The notes under the pieces were generated by a model. It worked only from the letters and a program-made list of their open reading frames with translations, ran no database searches and was not told the origin of the DNA. The position numbers were made by a program, and so were the translations under genes. Shown in pieces: positions 43,137-50,784 of a stretch of 62,414 nt of DNA (position 1 is its first letter; the number at the start of each line of letters is the position of its first letter). This stretch comes from an uncultured Lachnoclostridium sp. (lineage in GTDB: Bacteria > Bacillota > Clostridia > Lachnospirales > Lachnospiraceae), in contig CAMMSL010000014.1 in assembly GCA_946499505.1 (NCBI GenBank), positions 1 to 62,414 of the forward strand. Direction: 5' to 3'.

Positions 43137-43598
43137 TCATGATCCGCTCTTTGTCAACAGCCAGACTATAAGTATTACTAAAGCCGCCATTATCAGGCAT
43201 ACCGCGCTTACAATTACTGTACTTTCTAGATTGTTTTTGTTTTTTTTTATTTGACTTTCCACTGCTCCAGAGGTATGGTTATCCATTTTCTTATGAGTAT
43301 ATAATTTTTTTCCTACTTTTTTCAGATGTTCGATTCTTTCCTCGCAGAAATTATCCACCAATTCTGATGCCTGAATCGCCCAATACTCTTTATTCCACTT
43401 CTCTTCCGCTTCAAATTCTTCTCCGTCAAATGGCTGCATAAGGCCTTTTACGTTCTTGCTCTTAACATATGCCAGCAGCTGATCAAATTTCCCTGTAGAA
43501 AAACTCGGATCTTCATGCAGCACTGTATAAAAAATACTGTATATCCCCGTAAGATCACCCTTGTTTACCGCTTCTTCCAATGTTTTTGTTATTTTCAT
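43137..43598 (-). CDS. Small tail-anchored membrane protein of unknown function
   Basis: A 153-residue protein that I do not recognise. The first 120 residues are soluble and helical (EEAVNKGDLTGIYSIFYTVLHEDPSF; later WNKEYWAIQASELVDNF); residues about 126-148 form one strong transmembrane helix (STVIVSAVCLIMAALVILIV) just before the C-terminus, so the soluble part would face the cytoplasm. AAAGGAACGAAA precedes the ATG. Placed between the smaller dynamin and the HerA ATPase, it could tether either of them to the membrane. Confidence 0.8.
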   Translation of the reverse strand: MKITKTLEEAVNKGDLTGIYSIFYTVLHEDPSFSTGKFDQLLAYVKSKNVKGLMQPFDGEEFEAEEKWNKEYWAIQASELVDNFCEERIEHLKKVGKKLYTHKKMDNHTSGAVESQIKKNKNNLESTVIVSAVCLIMAALVILIVWLLTKSGS

Positions 43599-43651
43599 TT
43601 TCGTTCCTTTCCGACATTACGGTACTGTCTGTAATGTATAGCTTAAGAAGA

Positions 43652-45928
43652 TTATATTTCCAAAATCCTGTCTAACCTCTGCATAAATGTTTCCAGCCAT
43701 TTAACTTTAATTTTCTCTTCCTCCAGCTTACGGTTAATAATATCCTGATCTCTGGTAAGAACCTCTGTCTCTTTTACTTTTCTTTCCAATGCCGTATTCA
43801 GGACATTCAGCTCATTAATAAAAAAACCTTTAAACCTTTCTGCCTCTTCCTGCGCTGTTTTCTTTGCCCGTTCCAGATTTTCATTAAAATTCTTAATGAC
43901 CGGCTGCACAAAATCATCATACACATCCGAATATTTAACCATTTCACGATCGGCATATACAGTCAAATACCACCCTGATTCCTGAAACCAAGTCCATGGC
44001 TTATACCATTTTTTAGCGGTATTTTTTACCCACTCTTTCTGACCGGTATCATATTGTTCGTTAAATTTATACTTGTCAATAATTTCCTGTGCATTCGGAA
44101 CCTCTTTTTCCAAAAAGCAAATCCCTTTACCAGCCTCAAATTCCTGAGTTTCCAGATCTCCGCTTGTAATCAGAAGATGAACCTGTTCCTTATATTCTTC
44201 CATAATCAGCTTCGCATTTTCAACTATTACATCTTCTATAATATTCTCCAGCTCTGTCTTGACATCACTCTGTATATCACGTACCTTTTTGTCAAGGCGC
44301 ATCAGAATCTGCTGCACCTCCAAAGTTGTCAGAACATCCTTCGTGTCCTCCCTCATTAACGCTGCTGAAACTTTCGCGCGGAGCTTCTTGATCTGCTTTT
44401 CTGCCTCATGAGTCATGTCCAATTTTTCTATTTTCCGTGAGAACTGCGCAGCAGATTTTCCATCCGCAAGTTGCTGGCTCACAACTTTAAGCTGAGCATT
44501 AATATTACAGCGTGCCTGTTCATCATTATGAATGGCTTTTAACATCTTTGCATGCATATCTTTTTCTTCCACTTTTTTCTTAAAAGTATCTACTGCCGTT
44601 TTAACCTTTGCTGTATATGCATATTTTTTCAAATACTCGTCTATCGCTAATTCAACGGCTGGAATACCTGTATGAATCAGAGCTTCGTCCTCTCCATCCC
44701 CACTGTTTCTTGCTTTTGTCAGCATTTCTTCTATCTTTCTCTTATTCGCAGAGCTTAACGTGGCCTGTTCGGACAAATGAAGCTGGTCTTCCTCTATAAA
44801 GAAATCATAGTCCCTGAGAGTCCTCTTCTGTGCACTCGTCAAAGGCTGATCGTTTTTTTTCATTCGGATTACTTTTGCCAACTCAGCAGAAGTTGGAAAA
44901 ATATTGGGATTTTTAATACCAAATTTATCAAGATAATTCTTTACGTTGTTAATAGCTCCCTCTACTGATTCTTTGTCCGGATCAAATAGATCAACTTTGT
45001 TTACGGCGAACAAGAATCTGTCTTTCGACTGCTTTCCGCCAACTCTCATTGCATCCGATACGGCAGTCAAAAGTTCTTTATCATCATTCGTTTGAAGCTG
45101 AGTCGCATTAAGTACATACAGTACCATAGGCTTTGTCTTCTCTTTGATTACCCGATATGTATGATTTTTGTGTTCCTCGGTTCTTGAATTATTGGGTCCT
45201 GGTGTATCTACAAGAACCAGCTTTACTCCTTTTGAGTCTATATTAGAAATATCGCCCTTAATATCTATAAAAGCTGTCTCAGGATTATTGTTCATTTCAT
45301 TCATATTTTCTAATGTAAGATCCTCATAGCTGCCCAACAAATGATTATCTTTATCCCGATACTCTCCGGTAAAATGATCCATACCATCTATATCCTTGAT
45401 TTTTGCAATAGTTGCAGTACACGCCTCGTTTTTGGAAGGCATCAGTTCTTTTCCAAGGAATGCATTGATCAGAGTGGATTTTCCTGAACTCATAGTTGCA
45501 ATTACACTGACCTCAAATTCAGAGCCAACTGCACTATTGAAATTCTCTCTGACCTGTTCTGTTGTCAGATCTTCAAAAGGGCAATTTTTTTGCATATCAT
45601 CAAACAGTTCTATTAATTCTTTCATACGGTCCTGTGTTCCTGCGGATTCTGTAAAACGGAGATTTACTTTGATATCGTCATGTTTCTTACAGTATTCGTC
45701 CACACAGACTTCCAAATCATTATAATCCAGAGCAGTACCATAAAAATCAATTACATATTCATCATCATTGCAAATTTCCTCCACAACCGGCATAAGATCT
45801 TCTATCCAAATCTGCAGTCTTTCATTTTTCCAGTCAGCCAGTCTGTTAGGCGGCGCTACAAGCTCTCCGTCTATTTTCATTTCAGTTTCTACAATATACG
45901 GATTGTACTTTAAATATAACTCTGTCAT
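43652..45928 (-). CDS. Dynamin-like GTPase
   Basis: A 758-residue bacterial dynamin-like protein. The N-terminal 130 residues are an extra alpha/beta segment. The GTPase follows: G1 ATMSSGKST (144-152), G2 in KNEACTAT (166-173), G3 DTPG (241-244), G4 NKVD (310-313), with LNATQLQTNDD after G3. The remaining 400 residues are helical with coiled-coil stretches and a Trp-rich KKWYKPWTWFQESGWYLTVY segment (about 648-667) that could be a membrane-inserting paddle. It shares KNEACTA and ATQL-TNDD blocks with the large GTPase of the operon, so they are paralogues; bacterial dynamins often act as such pairs. First gene of the operon. Confidence 0.87.
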   Translation of the reverse strand: MTELYLKYNPYIVETEMKIDGELVAPPNRLADWKNERLQIWIEDLMPVVEEICNDDEYVIDFYGTALDYNDLEVCVDEYCKKHDDIKVNLRFTESAGTQDRMKELIELFDDMQKNCPFEDLTTEQVRENFNSAVGSEFEVSVIATMSSGKSTLINAFLGKELMPSKNEACTATIAKIKDIDGMDHFTGEYRDKDNHLLGSYEDLTLENMNEMNNNPETAFIDIKGDISNIDSKGVKLVLVDTPGPNNSRTEEHKNHTYRVIKEKTKPMVLYVLNATQLQTNDDKELLTAVSDAMRVGGKQSKDRFLFAVNKVDLFDPDKESVEGAINNVKNYLDKFGIKNPNIFPTSAELAKVIRMKKNDQPLTSAQKRTLRDYDFFIEEDQLHLSEQATLSSANKRKIEEMLTKARNSGDGEDEALIHTGIPAVELAIDEYLKKYAYTAKVKTAVDTFKKKVEEKDMHAKMLKAIHNDEQARCNINAQLKVVSQQLADGKSAAQFSRKIEKLDMTHEAEKQIKKLRAKVSAALMREDTKDVLTTLEVQQILMRLDKKVRDIQSDVKTELENIIEDVIVENAKLIMEEYKEQVHLLITSGDLETQEFEAGKGICFLEKEVPNAQEIIDKYKFNEQYDTGQKEWVKNTAKKWYKPWTWFQESGWYLTVYADREMVKYSDVYDDFVQPVIKNFNENLERAKKTAQEEAERFKGFFINELNVLNTALERKVKETEVLTRDQDIINRKLEEEKIKVKWLETFMQRLDRILEI

Positions 45929-45963
45929 TTGTGTTCCCTCTGTTTTATCATTTTTCTCACTAA

Positions 45964-45972
45964 ATTATACCA
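45964..45972 (-). promoter_or_regulatory. Extended -10 promoter of the dynamin-HerA-nuclease operon
   Basis: Minus-strand TGGTATAAT (TGnTATAAT form), 35 bases upstream of the first ATG. No clear -35. The DNA upstream to 46020 is very A/T-rich. Confidence 0.55.
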
Positions 45973-46025
45973 CATAATCATATAAACCAATCTTATCTTT
46001 TATATATTTGCTGATTAATTATAGC

Positions 46026-46057
46026 AAAAAATGAGTCCATTAAAACGGACTCATTTT
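46026..46057 (-). terminator. Rho-independent terminator of the polysaccharide-control operon
   Basis: Eleven-base arms AAAATGAGTCC/GGACTCATTTT (46028-46038, 46047-46057) with an eight-base loop; the minus strand ends in TTTTTTG. It separates the upstream operon from the dynamin operon. Confidence 0.85.
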
Positions 46058-46099
46058 CATTTAAAGTATTTATACATCAGGTGTAACATCGCCGATCTT

Positions 46100-46816
46100 C
46101 TATATCCCCTTCAATATCTCCGCCGGCCTCTTCTTGAGCAGCACTTCCGCCGCCTCCGCCCCGTAATCCATGGCCAATATATCCGCCACTTCCGCCAGCT
46201 CCGGCGTGCGCAGGACCGGATCATGGGCATCGGACGCCACCACGCCCGCAAGGCCGCGGGACACGATCCACTCTGCCGCATGGTAAGAGCGCTCCCCGAA
46301 CTCACGCAGCAGACTGCCCTTATTAATCTGTAATATAATTCCGCGGTCCACAAGCTCCGCAGCCCTGCCCGCATCCTGCTTCGTGAAATCATATCTTTCC
46401 GGATGGGCGAGCACGAGACGATACCCCATCTTTCTGAGCACTTCCAGCCTGCGCAGCGCCTCCCCATATCCAATATCAAAATAAAACTCCACCAACAGAT
46501 AGCCGCTTCCGTTCAGGGAAGGAAGCGGATGATTCTCTGCATAGTGGAGTAAACTTTCATTTACAAGGAGTTCCATGCCGGAGGCAATGCGCAGAGGCAG
46601 ACATGCGCGCCCGATGGCGCTTCTGAGCGCGGAAAGACCTCTGCGGTACTCCTGTATCATGATCTGCGGATCCAGGGAAGAAAAGTCGGCATGAGACGTT
46701 GCAGTCATGATCCGCACCCCGCTGCCGACTGCAGTCCGTGCCATATCAAGTGCATCTTCGATAGTCTGTGCTCCGTCGTCAAATCCCGGAATGATATGTG
46801 CATGCAGATCGATCAT
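46100..46816 (-). CDS. CpsB/CapC/YwqE-like tyrosine phosphatase (PHP domain)
   Basis: A 238-residue PHP-fold metal-dependent phosphotyrosine phosphatase. Metal-binding motifs: IDLHAHIIPGFDDGA at the start, ATSHADF near residue 39, LAHPERYDF near 135 and VASDAHDP near 190. These enzymes dephosphorylate BY-kinases and so tune polysaccharide export. It follows two BY-kinase genes by 36 bases and ends the operon. Confidence 0.93.
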   Translation of the reverse strand: MIDLHAHIIPGFDDGAQTIEDALDMARTAVGSGVRIMTATSHADFSSLDPQIMIQEYRRGLSALRSAIGRACLPLRIASGMELLVNESLLHYAENHPLPSLNGSGYLLVEFYFDIGYGEALRRLEVLRKMGYRLVLAHPERYDFTKQDAGRAAELVDRGIILQINKGSLLREFGERSYHAAEWIVSRGLAGVVASDAHDPVLRTPELAEVADILAMDYGAEAAEVLLKKRPAEILKGI

Positions 46817-46852
46817 CCACTCTCCCCTGCCTTTCTTAATTCTCTGATGTTC

Positions 46853-48373
46853 TTACTTTTCTGACACTCTTACTTTTCTGACGCTCTTCCCGACATCCGC
46901 CGCATCCGTGCCTTCACCAGATTTTCTCTGGCCGTACCCGTATTTCTGCTGACCATAGCCGTATCCATACCCATAACCGTACCTGCCATATCCGTAGGCT
47001 CCCCCGGTCTCGGGAGCATCATTGAACACATATCCGGTAAACTCCGCGCGGCTTCCGCTCAGGGATGCGATTCCCTCTCGGATCCGGCGCTTCGGCACGC
47101 TGTCGTATTTCACTACATACAGGATGCTGTCCGCATACTCTGATAAAAGGGAAGCGTCCTGGAATATCCCGCAGGGCGGGCTGTCTATGATAATATAATC
47201 CATCTTCTCCCGCATCAGGGCGATAAATTCCCGCACAGCCTTACTGCTGAGCACAGGCGCCGGCTGTTCCGTCTTCTTTGTGCTTCCGAGGAAATAGATC
47301 CCGCTCTTCTTAGATCTTCCGATCAGTTCTTCCGGATCCTTCGTTTCGTCCATAACGCTGCGGAGGCTGTATCTGCCACGGATCCCAAGCAGCACCGCAT
47401 CACTGGGCTTTCTGAGATCTCCGTCGATCAGAAGCACTTTCTTCTGGTCCGCTGCCATCAGGCGCGCCAGATTGACCGCCAGCGTAGACTTGCCCTCGCC
47501 GGCTGCAGTACTTGTAATAAGGAGCACCTTGCCGCCGGAGCCGTCCATCTTCCTCTCTAATCGCAGCTTCAATCCGCGCATACTCTCTCTGTATCCGTAA
47601 GGCAGTCTTTCATCTACCACAGATATCTTCTGCTGCTTCTGGTTCTTGCGGGCTTTTAACCTGACCAGAGGCACAGCCGCAAGACAGCGAAGACTGGTGA
47701 TCTCTTTCATCTCATCCTGATCCCGCGCCGTCTGCCGGAACAAAGCCAGCACACCAAGGATACACACTGACAAGACCAGTCCGCCCAGACCTCCAAAAGC
47801 CACACTTCTCTTTATCCCCATCTGATTGAAAGGCTCTGTCGGTGTACTCGGTTCATCCAGCATATTGAACTGGATATCGCCCAGCACAAACCGCGCCGTA
47901 TCCGGATAGACCGCGATCGCCGTGTCAAGGATCGCGCGGGCGTCTTCCGCCGACGGACTCTCCGCCCGCATGGTCACCACATTGGAATCCTCAATGGTCT
48001 CCGCCGTGATCGTCCCGTTCAGCGTGTCCGTTCCCAGCTGTTCCAGCAGAGTATTTCGGAAGAAGCTGCTCTCTAATATGTAAGGAAATGTCTTCGACAT
48101 CTGATCTGCTGTGGTACTGTCATAATAGAAACTGTAACTGCCGCTGGATTCATCGCCAGTGCCGACAGTAAAGGTGGCTGTACATGCATAGAGCGGCTTA
48201 TTATAAAATCTCTGATACACAGTAAATACCGCCGCCCCTGCTGTCACAAGGGCAAGGACGAGCCACCAGAGCTTCCGGAAGCTCTTCCACATGCTCTGGA
48301 TCAGGCGGCCGAGATCGATCTCCACCTCATCATTCTGTTCTTTTATCTCAATGTCCTTTCTGTGTTCCGCCAT
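46853..48373 (-). CDS. Fused Wzz/BY-kinase, copy 2 (CpsC-CpsD type)
   Basis: A 506-residue chain-length/tyrosine-kinase fusion. An N-terminal Wzz domain has its first membrane helix around residues 35-57 and second around 205-228 with the proline-rich PSTPTEPFNQMG just before it. The kinase has Walker A STAAGEGKST, Walker A' VLLIDGDLRKPS and Walker B YIIIDSPPCGIFQD. The tail is a Tyr-Gly repeat (YGYGRYGYGYGYGYG, then QQKYGYGQ), the autophosphorylation cluster. The ATG at 48373 follows GAGAGGTTGAGCAC. Unlike most Firmicutes, which split CpsC and CpsD, both domains are in one chain. Confidence 0.9.
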   Translation of the reverse strand: MAEHRKDIEIKEQNDEVEIDLGRLIQSMWKSFRKLWWLVLALVTAGAAVFTVYQRFYNKPLYACTATFTVGTGDESSGSYSFYYDSTTADQMSKTFPYILESSFFRNTLLEQLGTDTLNGTITAETIEDSNVVTMRAESPSAEDARAILDTAIAVYPDTARFVLGDIQFNMLDEPSTPTEPFNQMGIKRSVAFGGLGGLVLSVCILGVLALFRQTARDQDEMKEITSLRCLAAVPLVRLKARKNQKQQKISVVDERLPYGYRESMRGLKLRLERKMDGSGGKVLLITSTAAGEGKSTLAVNLARLMAADQKKVLLIDGDLRKPSDAVLLGIRGRYSLRSVMDETKDPEELIGRSKKSGIYFLGSTKKTEQPAPVLSSKAVREFIALMREKMDYIIIDSPPCGIFQDASLLSEYADSILYVVKYDSVPKRRIREGIASLSGSRAEFTGYVFNDAPETGGAYGYGRYGYGYGYGYGQQKYGYGQRKSGEGTDAADVGKSVRKVRVSEK

Positions 48374-48377
48374 GTGC

Positions 48378-49922
48378 TCAACCTCTCTCTTCTGTACTTT
48401 GCGCATCACTCTTCCGGCTGTTTCCATATGCATAGTTTCCATATCTGTAGCTGCTGTATCCGCCTTCCGATATTCCCTGGAACCATTCCTTATGAAATGC
48501 ATTGAGGATAAATCCGGCGAAATCTTTCCCGCTCTGCCATACAGCATCCACTACGTCATTGATCATCCGGACATCCGCACGATCCTCCCGGACGACCAGC
48601 AGTACCGAATCCACCACATTCATCCATACCTCGGCATCCGAAGAGACAGAGAACGGCGAACAGTCTACGATAATGTAATCCAACTCCTGCTTCCACGCAT
48701 CCATCCATGCCTGAAGCTTCACTCCGTCCAGTATAGACGCCGGATCCTCCGCCGCACGATACTGGAAAAGCTTCCAGAACTTATGTTTCTCATCGTACCG
48801 GATCATGGTCTTCCCCTCTGTCTTTCCCTCCAGAGCCTCCGCCAGAGATACCGCGTCTCCTTTCTGCTCTTCAAACAGCTTATGCATCGCCGGCTTCAGA
48901 AGATCCCCGTCAACGAGCAGCACTTTCCTGTGCTTTTCGACAAGGGCGAGCGCCAGATTCGCCGCCACCGTAGACTTCCCTTCATTTTCCATCACACTGG
49001 TCACAAGCATGACCTGTTCCTTCTTCTTGCGCAAATGATATTCCACACGCGCCTCGGTCCTTCTCGTGGCTTCTGCAAATCCCATCGTCACCAGAGGAGA
49101 ATTCAAAAGAAGGGAACGCTTCTCCCGTCCGTTTTCTTTTCCATTTCTCTTTCCTTTCCTGCTCTTGCCCGCGCTTTTTCTGCGGCTGCCCGTTCCGCGC
49201 AATGTGTCTTCCGCCGCGCCGGTCCCGAGACTGTCGAACAGCTCAAACGCACCGCCCTTTGCTTCATATGGGATCGTCCCTCTTATCTTTCCATCCAGCT
49301 GTCTGGCTCCGCAGGCGGGAGTCTTCACTGTAAAGCGGAGAAGATAGAACAGGCAGATCACCCCTGCCATAGCGATCATAGCAAGCCCTGCCAGGAGATA
49401 TCTGTGGGAAAGCGCCCAGGAAGTATTGGACGGAGCCGATGGGACTTCCGGATCCTGCACGATCTGCAGGGCGGAGTTGGAAAATACATCGCCCGCCACA
49501 TCTTCATAATGCCTCAGCGCAGAATTGATATATAAATATGCCTGTCTCGGATCGGAACAGGTGGCGCTCAAGACCATCAGGTTCGTCTCAGTAACCGGGG
49601 TGCAGCTGATCGTTCCATGGATATCCTCGCCCGTATCTTCTACGATCCGCTCCCGGAGCACATCGCTCTGGAATACCTGGCTGAATACATCCGCCATCTG
49701 AGTGGCCAGCGACAGGGAAGAATACGTATTGGACTCCCCTTTCAAGGTCACGACCAGAGTGGCTGATGAGGTATACTGAGGCTCATAGGTCAGATTGTGC
49801 CAGCCCGTGGCAAGGAACCACAGGGAGATCCCGGCGATCAGGATCATCCAGACATTGCGCAGAAGATCCATGCACAGCCCTCGTATGCTTATCTCGTCGA
49901 ATCTGAATAACTCCCGGTTCAT
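48378..49922 (-). CDS. Fused Wzz/BY-kinase, copy 1
   Basis: A 514-residue paralogue of the next gene. Wzz-type membrane helices lie around residues 28-48 and 175-195, with DPEVPSAPSNTSW before the second. A basic low-complexity linker follows (RGTGSRRKSAGKSRKGKRNG). The kinase has Walker A-like VMENEGKSTVAANLALAL, Walker A' VLLVDGDLLKP and Walker B YIIVDCSPF. The tyrosine tail is shorter (YSSYRYGNYAYGN). The start overlaps the stop of the DUF5011-like gene (ATGA) and follows GGAAGGAGGGGGAGC. Two such kinases in tandem may hetero-oligomerise. Confidence 0.88.
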   Translation of the reverse strand: MNRELFRFDEISIRGLCMDLLRNVWMILIAGISLWFLATGWHNLTYEPQYTSSATLVVTLKGESNTYSSLSLATQMADVFSQVFQSDVLRERIVEDTGEDIHGTISCTPVTETNLMVLSATCSDPRQAYLYINSALRHYEDVAGDVFSNSALQIVQDPEVPSAPSNTSWALSHRYLLAGLAMIAMAGVICLFYLLRFTVKTPACGARQLDGKIRGTIPYEAKGGAFELFDSLGTGAAEDTLRGTGSRRKSAGKSRKGKRNGKENGREKRSLLLNSPLVTMGFAEATRRTEARVEYHLRKKKEQVMLVTSVMENEGKSTVAANLALALVEKHRKVLLVDGDLLKPAMHKLFEEQKGDAVSLAEALEGKTEGKTMIRYDEKHKFWKLFQYRAAEDPASILDGVKLQAWMDAWKQELDYIIVDCSPFSVSSDAEVWMNVVDSVLLVVREDRADVRMINDVVDAVWQSGKDFAGFILNAFHKEWFQGISEGGYSSYRYGNYAYGNSRKSDAQSTEERG

Positions 49923-50740
49923 GCTCCCCCTCCTTCCACGATGACAGTCAGCCACGTCTCTCCGCCGTCTGTCTCATAATGGATCTCATAGCATCCGGGC
50001 GTATCCGGATCCACATTCGAATCTGCCGATACCCCTGACACATCGATTAAATTTCCGCTGGAGTCTGTCACACTCTCGATATAATCCGAAGGATCAACAG
50101 AAGCTCCCTGCTGAAGATAGACGATCCCCGCCGTCAGACCGATCTGTGTCTGCTGATTTTCCGCGCTCACCACATGGACCGGAAGATCTGCCGTCGAAGT
50201 GTCGCCGAAACTGTTGCTCACCTCCACCGACATCGTATAGTTTCCCGCCCGGGAATAATTGACGCCCGTAGCCGTCTGGGCGATCCAGTCGTCCAGATCG
50301 CCGTCCAGCATATCCTGAGCGCTCAGACGGTCCATGGCCTCCGTGTAGCTGCCCTCCTGCTCCCGGAATACAAGCGGCTCTGTCAGTGTAAATCTGGGAG
50401 GATGATAATCCGTGAACCGTACGTCTCTTGTAAGCGACGCCGTCCGGTTCGCCGAGTCAAAGACAACATAGGTAAGGCTGCACACGCCATCCGAGATAAA
50501 CCGGGAAAAAGAGCCCGCCACGATCTGGTCTGTCAGGTCTCCATCCTCCGCATCCGATGCAGTAATGCCTTCCATCAGCTGCTCCTGCGTATATTCACAT
50601 GGGATTTCCAACACATCCCGGTCACTGGTGATCACCGGGTCCGACATATCCCGGCTCCCCAGCGCCAGCACTTCCGACACCCCGAAAATGCCAAATGACA
50701 GGACAAATACTATGATCAATGCCATCTTAACTATCTTCAT
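49919..50740 (-). CDS. Exported DUF5011/Ig-like domain protein of the polysaccharide operon
   Basis: A 273-residue protein with an N-terminal signal or anchor (MKIVKMALIIVFVLSFGIFG) and two Ig-like DUF5011-type domains (EYTQEQLMEGITASDAEDGDL with FDSANRTASLTRDVRF, then MDRLSAQDMLDGDLDD with VSNSFGDTSTADL), plus a third degenerate repeat (QQGASVDPSDYI). These repeats occur in cell-surface proteins. TTTGGAGGAGTACGG precedes the ATG. It heads a four-gene operon with two BY-kinases and a phosphatase; its role may be to bind the exported polymer. Confidence 0.8.
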   Translation of the reverse strand: MKIVKMALIIVFVLSFGIFGVSEVLALGSRDMSDPVITSDRDVLEIPCEYTQEQLMEGITASDAEDGDLTDQIVAGSFSRFISDGVCSLTYVVFDSANRTASLTRDVRFTDYHPPRFTLTEPLVFREQEGSYTEAMDRLSAQDMLDGDLDDWIAQTATGVNYSRAGNYTMSVEVSNSFGDTSTADLPVHVVSAENQQTQIGLTAGIVYLQQGASVDPSDYIESVTDSSGNLIDVSGVSADSNVDPDTPGCYEIHYETDGGETWLTVIVEGGGA

Positions 50741-50784
50741 CCGTACTCCTCCAAACTCACGCGGCACTGCCGCTGTATCATAGA

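Noticed and set aside
46018..46023. TATAAT as a second promoter for the dynamin operon
   Set aside because: Its -35 position would fall in the terminator hairpin and lacks consensus; the extended -10 nearer the gene is better.
46890..46995. Tandem short DNA repeat
   Set aside because: It is the Tyr-Gly codon run of the BY-kinase tail, explained by the protein.
48291..49535. Plus-strand open frame of 414 codons
   Set aside because: It lies antisense to the two BY-kinase genes, has biased His/Arg-rich composition and no ribosome binding site; the minus-strand frames carry clear motifs.
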